DNA of 64,000 nt from Auraticoccus monumenti (GTDB lineage: Bacteria > Actinomycetota > Actinomycetes > Propionibacteriales > Propionibacteriaceae), in assembly GCF_900101785.1 (NCBI RefSeq), contig NZ_LT629688.1, forward strand, positions 3,844,001 to 3,908,000, read 5' to 3'. The translations under genes were made by a program, and so were the position numbers. Below the pieces are notes generated by a model, which searched no databases, was not told where the DNA came from, and worked only from the letters and a program-made list of their open reading frames with translations. Shown in pieces: positions 40,983 through 49,411 of the stretch; the stretch's first letter is position 1; each line of letters begins with the position of its first letter.

Positions 40983-42134
40983 TCAGGAGGAGCGCCGCGG
41001 TCCCTGCTGGTCCGAGGTGTGCTCCTCGTGGGAGGAGACCGGCGGGTCGACCAGGTCGCGGGCGTCCAGGGCGGTGCCGTCGACCTCGTCGGGGGTGGTC
41101 ACCTCGGCGGAGTCCCGGGCGGTGTCCTCGACGAAGCGGGACTTCACCAGGCTGGCCACCGTGGTGAGCAGCAGGACGCCGATGATGACCGTGAGCGACA
41201 GCCAGATCGGGATCTCGCCCTCGGCGGGCAGGGTGATCACCCAGTCGTGCATGGCGGTCATCGCGCCGCCGATGACGGGCCAGTCGCCGTACTGACCGGC
41301 CTCGTGCATGGCGTGCAGCACCAGCTTGACGCCGATGAAGGCCAGGATGATCGACAGGCCGAGCGACAGGTAGACCAGGCGCTTCAGCAGGCCGCCGATG
41401 AGGAAGTAGAGCTGGCGCAGACCCATCAGGGCGAACACGTTGGCGGTGAAGACCAGGTACGGCTCCTGGGTCAGGCCGTAGATCGCCGGGATCGAGTCCA
41501 GCGCGAAGAGCAGGTCGGTGCTGCCGAGGGCCAGGATGACCAGCGCCATGGCGGTGAGGACCCGCTTGCCGTCGACGTGGGTGAAGAGCTTGGTGCCGTG
41601 GTACTCGTCGGTGAAGGGCAGCCGCTTGCGGGCGAACCGCACCAGGGCGTTCTCGGACTCGTCCTCGTCCTCGTGCTTGCTGTAGTCGATGACCAGCTTG
41701 ACGGCGGTGTAGATCAGGAAGGCGCCGAAGATGAAGAAGATCCAGGAGAAGCGCTCGATGGCCACCGCGCCGACGGCGATGAAGAGGCCGCGGAAGATCA
41801 GGGCCAGCACGATGCCGACCATCAGGGCGAACTGCTGCAGGTGCCTGGGGACCTTGAGCGAGCCCATGATGATGATGAAGATGAAGAGGTTGTCCAGGGA
41901 CAGGCTGTACTCGGTCAGCCAGCCGGCGAAGAACTCACCGGCGAACTGCGGACCCGAGAACCCCCACACCCCGAGGCCGAAGACGATCGCCAGCGCGACG
42001 TAGATGCCGACGAAGAGGCCGGCCTCCTTCATCGAGGGTTCGTGCGGCCGTCGTCCGATCACGAGGATGTCGATGGCCAGCACGGCCACCAGGACGACGG
42101 CGGTGATCACCCAGGTGTAGAGGTGGATGTCCAT
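40983..42134 (-). CDS. TerC/Alx-family membrane protein (probable Mn exporter)
   Basis: A 383-residue protein with about nine membrane helices. The conserved TerC blocks are present: EYSLSLDNLFIFIIIM and the duplicated LGSTDLLFALDSIPAI with acidic residues inside helices. TerC/Alx proteins export Mn2+ or load metalloenzymes at the membrane. The C-terminal ~60 residues are an acidic cytoplasmic tail. ATG 42134 follows GGAAGG. The upstream leader is a yybP-ykoY-type Mn riboswitch, which strongly supports a manganese role. Confidence 0.9.
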   Translation of the reverse strand: MDIHLYTWVITAVVLVAVLAIDILVIGRRPHEPSMKEAGLFVGIYVALAIVFGLGVWGFSGPQFAGEFFAGWLTEYSLSLDNLFIFIIIMGSLKVPRHLQQFALMVGIVLALIFRGLFIAVGAVAIERFSWIFFIFGAFLIYTAVKLVIDYSKHEDEDESENALVRFARKRLPFTDEYHGTKLFTHVDGKRVLTAMALVILALGSTDLLFALDSIPAIYGLTQEPYLVFTANVFALMGLRQLYFLIGGLLKRLVYLSLGLSIILAFIGVKLVLHAMHEAGQYGDWPVIGGAMTAMHDWVITLPAEGEIPIWLSLTVIIGVLLLTTVASLVKSRFVEDTARDSAEVTTPDEVDGTALDARDLVDPPVSSHEEHTSDQQGPRRSS

Positions 42135-42180
42135 GCAGGTGCTGCCTTCCGAGAGCTGAGGCGGGTCTCGGAGGTCTCTT

Positions 42181-42291
42181 CCACCGGCTGCACCGAGCCG
42201 GCCCACGGCACCGGGTCCGCGCCCTGCGCAGCGCGCGGGAACCGATCCGTGATGACGATGCCGAAGTCAGGGAATACTCCCCTCCGGTGGT
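42181..42291 (-). promoter_or_regulatory. yybP-ykoY (Mn2+) riboswitch upstream of terC
   Basis: The minus-strand leader starts ACCACCGG, continues GGGGAGTA (conserved first loop) and then CATCGTCATCAC (second conserved loop), and closes with CCGGTGG (42187-42181), which pairs perfectly with CCACCGG (42289-42283) as stem P1. Spacing and motifs follow the class that turns on Mn exporters. Between the loops there is a GC-rich arm. It ends 47 bases before the start codon. Confidence 0.8.
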
Positions 42292-42293
42292 CA

Positions 42294-42299
42294 AACTAC
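42294..42299 (-). promoter_or_regulatory. -10 box of terC
   Basis: TAGTTT on the minus strand places the transcript start at about the first base of riboswitch stem P1. Confidence 0.5.
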
Positions 42300-42356
42300 C
42301 GCAGCCCCCGGAAGATTCCCGCACGGCGGCACGCGGAGGACGCCGGGGACGAACCC

Positions 42357-44444
42357 TCAGCGGTTGGCCTCCAGCATCTGGCGCAGCTCCTTCTTCAGCT
42401 CCTGGATCTCGTCGCGCAGCCGGGCCGCCACCTCGAACTGCAGGTCCCCGGCGGCGGTGTGCATCTGGGTGGTCAGCTGCTGCACCAGGTCGGCCAGGTC
42501 GGTGGCCGGCATCTGCACCAGGTCGCGCTTGTGGGCGCCCAGCTCCGGCACCGGCGAGCGCTGCTGCTTGCGGCTCATCCCGGCCCGGGCCATCACGTCG
42601 GCGGTGTCGGCGTCCTCGCGGGCCAGCATGTCGGTGATGTCGGCGATGCGCTTGCGCAACGGCGTGGGGTCGATGCCGTGCTCGAGGTTGTAGGCGATCT
42701 GCAGCTCGCGGCGACGGTTGGTCTCGCTGATGGCCGACTCCATCGAAGGCGTGATCTTGTCGGCGTACATGTGGACCTGGCCGTTGACGTTGCGGGCGGC
42801 GCGGCCGATGGTCTGGATGAGCGACTTGTCGCTGCGGAGGAACCCCTCCTTGTCGGCGTCCAGGATGCTGACCAGCGACACCTCCGGCAGGTCGAGGCCC
42901 TCACGCAGCAGGTTGATGCCGACCAGCACGTCGTACTCGCCCATCCTGAGCTCGCGGAGCAGCTCGATCCGGCGCAGGGTGTCGACCTCGGAGTGCAGGT
43001 AGCGGGTGCGGACGCCGTTCTCCAGCAGGTAGTCGGTGAGGTCCTCCGACATCTTCTTGGTCAGCGTCGTCACCAGCACCCGCTCGTCGCGGTCGGCCCG
43101 CAGCTTGATCTCCCCCATCAGGTCGTCGATCTGGCCCTGGGTGGGCTTGATGATGACCTCGGGGTCGATCAGGCCGGTGGGGCGGATCAGCTGCTCGACG
43201 AAGCCGTCGGAGCGCGCCATCTCGTAGTTGCCGGGGGTGGCCGAGAGGTAGACCGTCTGCCCGATCCGGTCGACGAACTCCTCGAACCGCAGCGGCCGGT
43301 TGTCCATCGCGCTGGGCAACCGGAACCCGTGCTCGACCAGCGTCCGCTTGCGCGACATGTCGCCCTCGTACATGCCGCCGATCTGCGGGATGGTGACGTG
43401 GGACTCGTCGACCACCAGCAGGAAGTCCTCGGGGAAGTAGTCGAGCAGGCAGTTCGGGGCCGACCCGGGCTCGCGTCCGTCGATCGGCTGGGAGTAGTTC
43501 TCGATGCCCGAGCAGGTGCCGATCTGGCGCATCATCTCGATGTCGTAGGTGGTGCGCATCCGGAGTCGCTGGGCCTCCAGCAGCTTCTGCTGCGACTCCA
43601 GCTCGGCCAGCCGCTGCTCGAGCTCGTGCTCGATCCGGGTGATGGCCGACTCCAGCCGGTCCGGACCGGCGACGTAGTGGCTGGCCGGCATCAGGTGGAC
43701 CTGCTGGTCCTCCGAGAGCACCTCACCGGTCAGCGGGTGCATGGTGCTGAGCCGCTCGATCTCGTCGCCGAAGAACTCGACCCGGACCGCCATCTCCTCG
43801 TACTTGGGGAAGACCTCGAGGGTGTCCCCGCGCACGCGGAAGGTGCCGCGGGTGCCGGCCAGGTCGTTGCGGGCGTACTGGATGTCGACCAGCCGGCGGA
43901 GCAGCAGGTCGCGGTCGATCTGCTGCCCGACGTCGAGGGTGATCATCCGCTCGATGAACTCCTCGGCGCTGCCCAGGCCGTAGATCGCGGACACCGTGGC
44001 GACCACGACCACGTCGCGGCGGGTCAGCAGCGAGTTGGTGGCCGAGTGCCGCAGCCGCTCCACCTCCTCGTTGAGGGAGGAGTCCTTCTCGATGTAGGTG
44101 TCGGTCTGGGGGACGTAGGCCTCGGGCTGGTAGTAGTCGTAGTAGGAGACGAAGTACTCCACCGCGTTCTTCGGGAAGAAGTGGCGCAGCTCGTTGGCGA
44201 ACTGGGCGGCCAGCGTCTTGTTGGGCTGCATCACCAGCACCGGGCGCTGGAGCTTCTCGGCCAGCCAGGCCACGGTGGCGGTCTTCCCGGTGCCGGTGGC
44301 CCCGAGCAGGACGACGTCCTGCTCACCGGCGGTGATCCGGCGCTCCAGCTCGGCGATGGCGGTCGGCTGGTCACCGGAGGGCTCGAAGTCGGCCTCGACC
44401 CGGAACGGGGCCACCTGGCGCTGCAGCTCTTGGATCGGACGCAT
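42357..44444 (-). CDS. uvrB: Excinuclease ABC subunit B
   Basis: The helicase-like core of nucleotide excision repair. The 695 residues have Walker [14 protein letters not shown], the beta-hairpin region [21 protein letters not shown] (residues ~94-114), the DEAD-like VVDESHVT, later helicase motifs (TIGRAARN) and a C-terminal UVR motif that contacts UvrC. ATG 44444 is six bases after a TAGGCT -10 box: probably leaderless. Confidence 0.97.
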   Translation of the reverse strand: MRPIQELQRQVAPFRVEADFEPSGDQPTAIAELERRITAGEQDVVLLGATGTGKTATVAWLAEKLQRPVLVMQPNKTLAAQFANELRHFFPKNAVEYFVSYYDYYQPEAYVPQTDTYIEKDSSLNEEVERLRHSATNSLLTRRDVVVVATVSAIYGLGSAEEFIERMITLDVGQQIDRDLLLRRLVDIQYARNDLAGTRGTFRVRGDTLEVFPKYEEMAVRVEFFGDEIERLSTMHPLTGEVLSEDQQVHLMPASHYVAGPDRLESAITRIEHELEQRLAELESQQKLLEAQRLRMRTTYDIEMMRQIGTCSGIENYSQPIDGREPGSAPNCLLDYFPEDFLLVVDESHVTIPQIGGMYEGDMSRKRTLVEHGFRLPSAMDNRPLRFEEFVDRIGQTVYLSATPGNYEMARSDGFVEQLIRPTGLIDPEVIIKPTQGQIDDLMGEIKLRADRDERVLVTTLTKKMSEDLTDYLLENGVRTRYLHSEVDTLRRIELLRELRMGEYDVLVGINLLREGLDLPEVSLVSILDADKEGFLRSDKSLIQTIGRAARNVNGQVHMYADKITPSMESAISETNRRRELQIAYNLEHGIDPTPLRKRIADITDMLAREDADTADVMARAGMSRKQQRSPVPELGAHKRDLVQMPATDLADLVQQLTTQMHTAAGDLQFEVAARLRDEIQELKKELRQMLEANR

Positions 44445-44450
44445 GCGAGG

Positions 44451-44473
44451 AGCCTACGACGGGGCTCCGACAG
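44451..44473 (-). promoter_or_regulatory. Damage-type (PafBC-like) promoter of uvrB
   Basis: Minus strand CTGTCGGAG (44473-44465), eight bases, TAGGCT (44456-44451), six bases, ATG. The 9-mer is identical to that of uvrC. Confidence 0.7.
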
Positions 44474-44503
44474 TTCTGAGCGGTCGGGTCCTGCTCGGCG
44501 AAC

Positions 44504-44537
44504 ACGGGGGTGGGCGCCGTCAGGCGCCCACCCCCGT
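44504..44537 (-). terminator. Terminator of the GGYPPQ-repeat protein gene
   Basis: A perfect 15-base-pair stem (ACGGGGGTGGGCGCC) with a GTCA loop, 27 bases after the stop codon. Confidence 0.85.
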
Positions 44538-44563
44538 CCGGTCCGTCCCTGCGGGACCCGGGC

Positions 44564-45550
44564 TCAGAGGTCCTCGAGCATGGACAGGGTCATCGCGGTC
44601 CAGTCCTCCACCGCCTGGTCGTCGCTGCCCGACGTGGTGGCCAGCGAGCCCATCGCCAGCACGCCCTCGTCGTTGATCCCCAGCAGCGAGATCACGACGA
44701 TGGTGGTGCTCCCGCTGCCGCTGGAGTCGGTGAGCATCACGGCGCCGATGGCGGAGTCCAGGCCGCCGCCCAGGCCGGCGTCCTCGGGCGCCGCCACCAC
44801 CTCGGCGTCGGCGAACTCCTTGCCGAGCTGCTCGTGGTAGCGGGTCAGCACCGTGGTGGCCGACTGACCCTCCAGACCGTCGGCGGACTCGGCCAGCACG
44901 ACCTCGGTGCCGTTGCTGAGGGAGACGTAACCCTTCTGCTCCTGCTCGACCGTCCAGCCGTCGGCCAGGGTCACCGAGACGCCGTTGCCGAGGTCGACCT
45001 CCTCACCGCCACCGCTGGGCTCCTCGCTCGGCTCCTCGCTGGGCTCCTCCGAGGGGGTGGCGTCGGGCGTGGGCTCGCTGGGCTCCGGGCTCGGGTCGGG
45101 GGCGGGCGCGGACGTGCTCGGGACCGGCGACGGAGGGACCACGTCGTCCTGGCCCGTCAGCGCCCAGATGATGCCACCGATCGCCGCGACCAGCACCAGG
45201 CCGGCAACCACGATGCCGATCAGCAGCAGCGGCGACCGTCCGCCTCCACCGCCGGTGGGCGGCTGCGGCTGGTAGCCACCCTGCCCCGGCGGGAACCCGC
45301 CGCCCTGCGGGGGGTAGCCGCCCTGCGGGGGATAGCCGCCCTGCGGGGGGTAGCCGCCCTGCTGGGGCGGGTAGCCGCCCTCCTGAGGCGGGTAGCCACC
45401 CTGCTGAGGCGGGTAGCCACCCTGGGACTGCCCGAAGGAGGGACCTGGCCCACCCTGGGGGGGTGGGCCGCCCTGCGGCGCGCCGAAGGCGGGCTGACCG
45501 GGCCCGGCCTGCGGCTGCTGGGGGTTCTGGCCCCACGGGGTCTGGCTCAT
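44564..45550 (-). CDS. Membrane-anchored protein with GGYPPQ repeats
   Basis: A 328-residue protein of unknown function. Residues 1-105 are Gly/Pro/Gln-rich with six GGYPPQ units (44-82) and one variant. One membrane helix spans 107-131 (LLLIGIVVAGLVLVAAIGG). A Pro/Ser/Glu linker (138-185) with EEPSEEPSEEPSG leads to an outer globular domain of about 140 residues. The likely topology is a cytoplasmic repeat region with an extracytoplasmic C-domain. The ATG overlaps the stop of the PrsW-like gene (ATGA), so the two are probably partners. Confidence 0.75.
   Translation of the reverse strand: MSQTPWGQNPQQPQAGPGQPAFGAPQGGPPPQGGPGPSFGQSQGGYPPQQGGYPPQEGGYPPQQGGYPPQGGYPPQGGYPPQGGGFPPGQGGYQPQPPTGGGGGRSPLLLIGIVVAGLVLVAAIGGIIWALTGQDDVVPPSPVPSTSAPAPDPSPEPSEPTPDATPSEEPSEEPSEEPSGGGEEVDLGNGVSVTLADGWTVEQEQKGYVSLSNGTEVVLAESADGLEGQSATTVLTRYHEQLGKEFADAEVVAAPEDAGLGGGLDSAIGAVMLTDSSGSGSTTIVVISLLGINDEGVLAMGSLATTSGSDDQAVEDWTAMTLSMLEDL
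45290..45425. repeat. Tandem repeat encoding GGYPPQ units
   Basis: Units of 18 or 21 bases (plus-strand consensus GGGTAGCCGCCCTGCGGG or close variants), about seven copies. Copy number could vary between strains. Confidence 0.75.
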
Positions 45551-46923
45551 CGCTCGGCCTCCTGGTCGAAGAAGCTGTCCGAACCGGGCTCACCGCGGCC
45601 CGGCGGTCGGGCTGCCGGGCCGGCCCCGCCCGGGGGTGGCGCGGCGGAGGCGGCGGGCCGCTCGCCGGCCTGCGGCGGCGAGCCCTCCGCGGTCACGGCC
45701 TCGGTGGCCGGCGCCTCTGCGGCCGGCGCCGTGGTCCCGGGGGCCCCGGCGGTGGCGTGCACCCGGTGCCGCTCGGGGTGCAGCGACTGCTGCACCCGCA
45801 GCGCCGCCCCGCAGGCGTTGCAGAAGACGGCGTGGGACACCAGCGGCATCTCGCAGCGGCGGCAGAACTGCAGCTCGGCCTCCCCCAGCTCCTCCCGGGC
45901 CTCGGCCTCCAGAGCGGCCTCCATCAGGCCGTGGTGCAGGACGTTGCGCACCCGCAGGATCAGCACCGCGGCGATCAGCAGGCCCCAGATGACGCTGAGC
46001 AGCACGCCCAGGGTCGGGCTGCCGACGAAGCCGAAGAGGTAGACCCCACCGCCGTAGAGGACGTTGGCCACCACCGCCTCGAGCAGACCGCGCCAGTAGC
46101 GCGGGGTGAACCCGTCGTAGCCGCGGCCCAGACCGGAGAACTCCGCGCAGGCGATGCCCGTGGCGGTGCCCATCACGATCGGCTTGACGAAGCCCTCCAG
46201 GAAGATCAGCGACGCCCACATGCCCGGCTCGTCGGTTCCCACCCCGCCACCGGTGACCAGGTCCCAGTGCTTGACCACCGTGTCGAAGGAGGCGTAGGCG
46301 ACCCCGGAGATGATGCCGAAGGTGAGGCCGTCCATCAGGTCGTCGAAGTGCGGACGGCTGGCCAGCAGCAGCGGGCCGACCTGTCGCAGGGCCTCCCCCA
46401 CCAGCGGCACCAGCAGCGCGGCGAGCAGGAAGTCGGTCACCTGCGGGCCCGGGCCCAGCAGACCGCCCCCGGAGGCGTCGATCCCGCCCAGCCGGAAGGT
46501 CTCGCCGCGGAGCATGGTCCAGGCGATGGTGAAGAGAAGCGAGAGGGCACCGGTGAGGACGAAGGCGAGCGCCACCACGGGCACCGGCTCGTCCTCCCAG
46601 AGGTTCACGTCGTAGAGGTAGACGATGTAGACGATCGGGATGGCGAAGGCGGCGATCATCACCGCCAGCGGCAGCGCCCCGAAGATCGCCGTGACCAGCG
46701 CCAGGGTGAGGGCCACCACGAGCGCCAACCGGTAGGTCTGCGGGTGCTCGGAGACCCCTCGCGGCATGATGGTGGAGACGAGGGAGAACGAGGCCACCGG
46801 CTCGTCGGGCTTCACCGCGAAGGACTTCCGCCGGCTGACGTCGGTGCTTCGGACGTCGAGGCCACAGTGGTGGCAGAAGTGCGCGACGTCGGGCAGCTGG
46901 GTCTGGCAACGTGGGCAGTCCAC
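45547..46923 (-). CDS. PrsW-like multi-spanning protein with two zinc ribbons
   Basis: A 458-residue protein. It opens with a zinc ribbon (C3, C6, C17, C20), has about eight membrane helices (65-370) and closes with a second zinc ribbon (CRRCEMP then CNACGAAL) and an Ala/Pro-rich tail. The membrane core resembles PrsW-family intramembrane proteases (YDVNLWEDEP, then HFDDLMDGLTFGIISGVAY), but the glutamate pair expected in the EExxK motif reads EALRQ (177-181) and the later Glu/His motif is not apparent, so proteolysis is doubtful. GTG 46923 has AGGAGG six bases upstream. It overlaps the GGYPPQ protein gene. Confidence 0.72.
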   Translation of the reverse strand: MDCPRCQTQLPDVAHFCHHCGLDVRSTDVSRRKSFAVKPDEPVASFSLVSTIMPRGVSEHPQTYRLALVVALTLALVTAIFGALPLAVMIAAFAIPIVYIVYLYDVNLWEDEPVPVVALAFVLTGALSLLFTIAWTMLRGETFRLGGIDASGGGLLGPGPQVTDFLLAALLVPLVGEALRQVGPLLLASRPHFDDLMDGLTFGIISGVAYASFDTVVKHWDLVTGGGVGTDEPGMWASLIFLEGFVKPIVMGTATGIACAEFSGLGRGYDGFTPRYWRGLLEAVVANVLYGGGVYLFGFVGSPTLGVLLSVIWGLLIAAVLILRVRNVLHHGLMEAALEAEAREELGEAELQFCRRCEMPLVSHAVFCNACGAALRVQQSLHPERHRVHATAGAPGTTAPAAEAPATEAVTAEGSPPQAGERPAASAAPPPGGAGPAARPPGRGEPGSDSFFDQEAER

Positions 46924-47058
46924 GTGGCACCTCCTGGGTCCTCTGGCGGGCCGGTCGCGCCCACCGCCCCCAGGGTGGCGCATGGCGGGGTGAGGCAGCC
47001 CGGTCGGCCTCGCCGGCCAAGGTCTCGATTGCGTAACGTCTCCGCCGGACCGGCAGGG

Positions 47059-47649
47059 TCAGGTGGCCGACCGCTCCCGCCACCACCGCACCACCTGGGC
47101 CCGCAGCTCCTCCGGCGTCCCGTCGTTGTGCCACACCACGTCCGCCGCGGCCAGCCGGGTGGCCCGGTCGGCCTGGGCGGCCACCCTGGCCCCGGCCTGC
47201 TCCTCGTCCAGGCCGTCGCGGGCCCGCAGCCGGCGCAGCTGGGTCGCGGGCTCCACGTCGACCACCAGCACGGTGCCGAAGGCGTCCTGCTGACCGGTCT
47301 CGACCAGCAGCGGGATCACCTGCACCACGAGCGCCCCTGGCGGTGCCGCCGCCTCCCGCTCGGCGGCCAGCGCGCGCACCCGGGGGTGCACGATCGCCTC
47401 GAGGTCGCGCCGGGCCGCCGCGTCGGCGAACACCACCCTGCCGAGGGCCGGCCGGTCCAGCGCGCCGTCGGGGCGCAGCACGCCCGGTCCGAACCGGTCC
47501 ACCACCTCGGCGAGGCCGGGGGTGCCCGGAGCCACCACCTCGCGGGCCAGGACGTCGGAGTCGACCACGACGGCGCCGAGCTCCTCCAGCACCGCCGCGG
47601 CGGCGCTCTTGCCCGAGGCGATGGCTCCGGTCAGTGCGGTGCGCGGCAT
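47059..47649 (-). CDS. coaE: Dephospho-CoA kinase
   Basis: Catalyses the last step of coenzyme A synthesis. The 196 residues have the P-loop LTGAIASGKSAAAA, VVDSDVLAREVV and QVIPLLVETG. Some actinobacterial CoaE proteins carry a C-terminal UPF0157 domain; this one does not. ATG 47649 lies seven bases after a TACGAT -10 box, which argues for a leaderless mRNA and against the longer upstream frame. Adjacent to rpsA, as in mycobacteria. Confidence 0.94.
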   Translation of the reverse strand: MPRTALTGAIASGKSAAAAVLEELGAVVVDSDVLAREVVAPGTPGLAEVVDRFGPGVLRPDGALDRPALGRVVFADAAARRDLEAIVHPRVRALAAEREAAAPPGALVVQVIPLLVETGQQDAFGTVLVVDVEPATQLRRLRARDGLDEEQAGARVAAQADRATRLAAADVVWHNDGTPEELRAQVVRWWRERSAT

Positions 47650-47656
47650 GCTCCCG

Positions 47657-47662
47657 ATCGTA
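47657..47662 (-). promoter_or_regulatory. -10 box of a leaderless coaE mRNA
   Basis: TACGAT on the minus strand, seven bases before ATG. It lacks the TGTC element of the repair-gene promoters. Confidence 0.5.
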
Positions 47663-47705
47663 GGACCGGGGCGGCGGCCGGGACCGCTCCGGGTGGCGGG
47701 AACGG

Positions 47706-47743
47706 CCGAGGGCCCCTCCACCGGGTGGTGGAGGGGCCCTCGG
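47706..47743 (-). terminator. Terminator of rpsA
   Basis: A perfect 17-base-pair stem (CCGAGGGCCCCTCCACC) and a GGGT loop, 24 bases after the rpsA stop. It isolates coaE from rpsA. Confidence 0.88.
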
Positions 47744-47766
47744 GCCGGGTCAGACAGCGACCTGGG

Positions 47767-49236
47767 TCAGCTGCCGCCGCCCGTGAGCTTCTCGCGCAGG
47801 GCCTGCAGGGCCTCGTCGGAGGCCAGCGAACCGACCTCGTCCGGGGTCTCCGTGCTGGCGACCGGTGCTGCGGAGGAGTAGGAAGCCGCAGGCGCCGTGG
47901 CGGCGGTCTGGTCGGCGTTCTCCGCCTCCTCCACCTGACGCTTGTGGGCCTCCCAGCGGGAGTGCGCCTCGGCGTACTGCTGCTCCCAGGCGTTCCGCTG
48001 CTCGTCGTAGCCTTCCTTCCACTCCTGGGTCTCCGGGTCGAAGCCCTCGGGGTAGAGGTAGTTGCCCTGGTCGTCGTAGGACGCGGCCATGCCGTAGAGG
48101 GTCGGGTCGAAGTCCTCGGCGGCGACGTCCAGCCCCTCGTTGGCCTGCTTGAGCGACAGCGAGATGCGGCGACGCTCGAGGTCGATGTCGATGATCTTGA
48201 CCATGACCTCGTCGTTGACCGTGACTACCTGCTCGGGGATCTCGACGTGGCGCTCGGCCAGCTCCGAGACGTGCACCAGTCCCTCGATGCCCTCCTCGAC
48301 GCGCACGAACGCACCGAAGGGGACCAGCTTGGTGACCTTGCCGGGCACGATCTGCCCGATCTGGTGCAGGCGGGCGAAGGCCTGCCACGGGTCCTCCTGG
48401 GTCGCCTTCAGCGACAGGGAGACGCGCTCGCGGTCCAGGTCGACGTCGAGCACCTCGACGGTGACCTCGGTACCGACCTCGACGACCTCGGACGGGTGGT
48501 CGATGTGCTTCCAGGACAGCTCGGAGACGTGCACCAGGCCGTCGACGCCACCCAGGTCCACGAAGGCACCGAAGTTGACGATGGAGGACACGACACCCTT
48601 GCGGATCTGGCCCTTCTGGAGCTGGGTGAGGAAGTTCTGGCGGACCTCGGACTGGGTCTGCTCCAGCCACGCACGACGCGACAGGACCACGTTGTTGCGG
48701 TTCTTGTCGAGCTCGATGATCTTCGCCTCGAGCTCCTGACCCACGTAGGGCTGGAGGTCGCGGACGCGACGCATCTCCACCAGCGAGGCGGGGAGGAACC
48801 CGCGCAGGCCGATGTCGATGATCAGACCACCCTTGACCACCTCGATGACGTGGCCGGTGACCACGCCGTCCTCCTCCTTGATCTTCTCGATCGTGCCCCA
48901 GGCGCGCTCGTACTGAGCCCGCTTCTTGGACAGGATCAGACGACCCTCCTTGTCCTCCTTCTGCTGGACCAGGGCCTCGATCTCATCACCCACGCTGACC
49001 ACGTCGAACGGGTCGACGTCGTGCTTGATGGAGAGCTCCTTGGAGGGAATCACCCCCTCGGTCTTGTAGCCGATGTCGAGGAGGACCTCGTCACGATCGA
49101 CCTTGACGACGGTTCCGGTGACGATGTCACCGTCGTTGAAGTACTTGATGGTGGCGTCGATGGCCGCCAGAAAAGCTTCCGGGGACCCGAAGTCGTCGAC
49201 TGCGACCTGTGGGGCTGCCTCGAGGGAGGACGTCAT
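47767..49236 (-). CDS. rpsA: 30S ribosomal protein S1
   Basis: An RNA-binding translation protein. The 489 residues contain four S1 domains (about 35-105, 123-188, 209-277, 294-363), each with the G-x-V...GAFV/GFLP pattern and SLK endings, instead of the six in E. coli; this is the actinobacterial form. The C-terminal 120 residues are acidic and disordered. ATG 49236. A leader of about 93 bases separates it from a TAGGGT -10 box. Confidence 0.96.
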   Translation of the reverse strand: MTSSLEAAPQVAVDDFGSPEAFLAAIDATIKYFNDGDIVTGTVVKVDRDEVLLDIGYKTEGVIPSKELSIKHDVDPFDVVSVGDEIEALVQQKEDKEGRLILSKKRAQYERAWGTIEKIKEEDGVVTGHVIEVVKGGLIIDIGLRGFLPASLVEMRRVRDLQPYVGQELEAKIIELDKNRNNVVLSRRAWLEQTQSEVRQNFLTQLQKGQIRKGVVSSIVNFGAFVDLGGVDGLVHVSELSWKHIDHPSEVVEVGTEVTVEVLDVDLDRERVSLSLKATQEDPWQAFARLHQIGQIVPGKVTKLVPFGAFVRVEEGIEGLVHVSELAERHVEIPEQVVTVNDEVMVKIIDIDLERRRISLSLKQANEGLDVAAEDFDPTLYGMAASYDDQGNYLYPEGFDPETQEWKEGYDEQRNAWEQQYAEAHSRWEAHKRQVEEAENADQTAATAPAASYSSAAPVASTETPDEVGSLASDEALQALREKLTGGGS

Positions 49237-49335
49237 GTAGTAGGGCTCCGATTGGGACTGCGTGGACGGTGCGCCGCGACCGGTTACACCGGCGGGACGG
49301 TCTCAGCAGGGACCGGGACCCGACCCGGAGTGCGG

Positions 49336-49341
49336 ACCCTA
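49336..49341 (-). promoter_or_regulatory. -10 box of rpsA
   Basis: TAGGGT on the minus strand, with TTCCTG at a 17-base spacing as a weak -35. The transcript would have a leader of about 93 bases. Confidence 0.4.
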
Positions 49342-49411
49342 CTCGGTACGAGGGCACGCAGGAAGCAGCGGTAGGCAAGCCTATCCCTCGGGGCCGGGAC
49401 CGGCAAGCGGG

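Noticed and set aside
45290-45425. CRISPR-like tandem repeat
   Set aside because: Units are 18-21 bases in a coding frame with no unique spacers; they encode GGYPPQ repeats.
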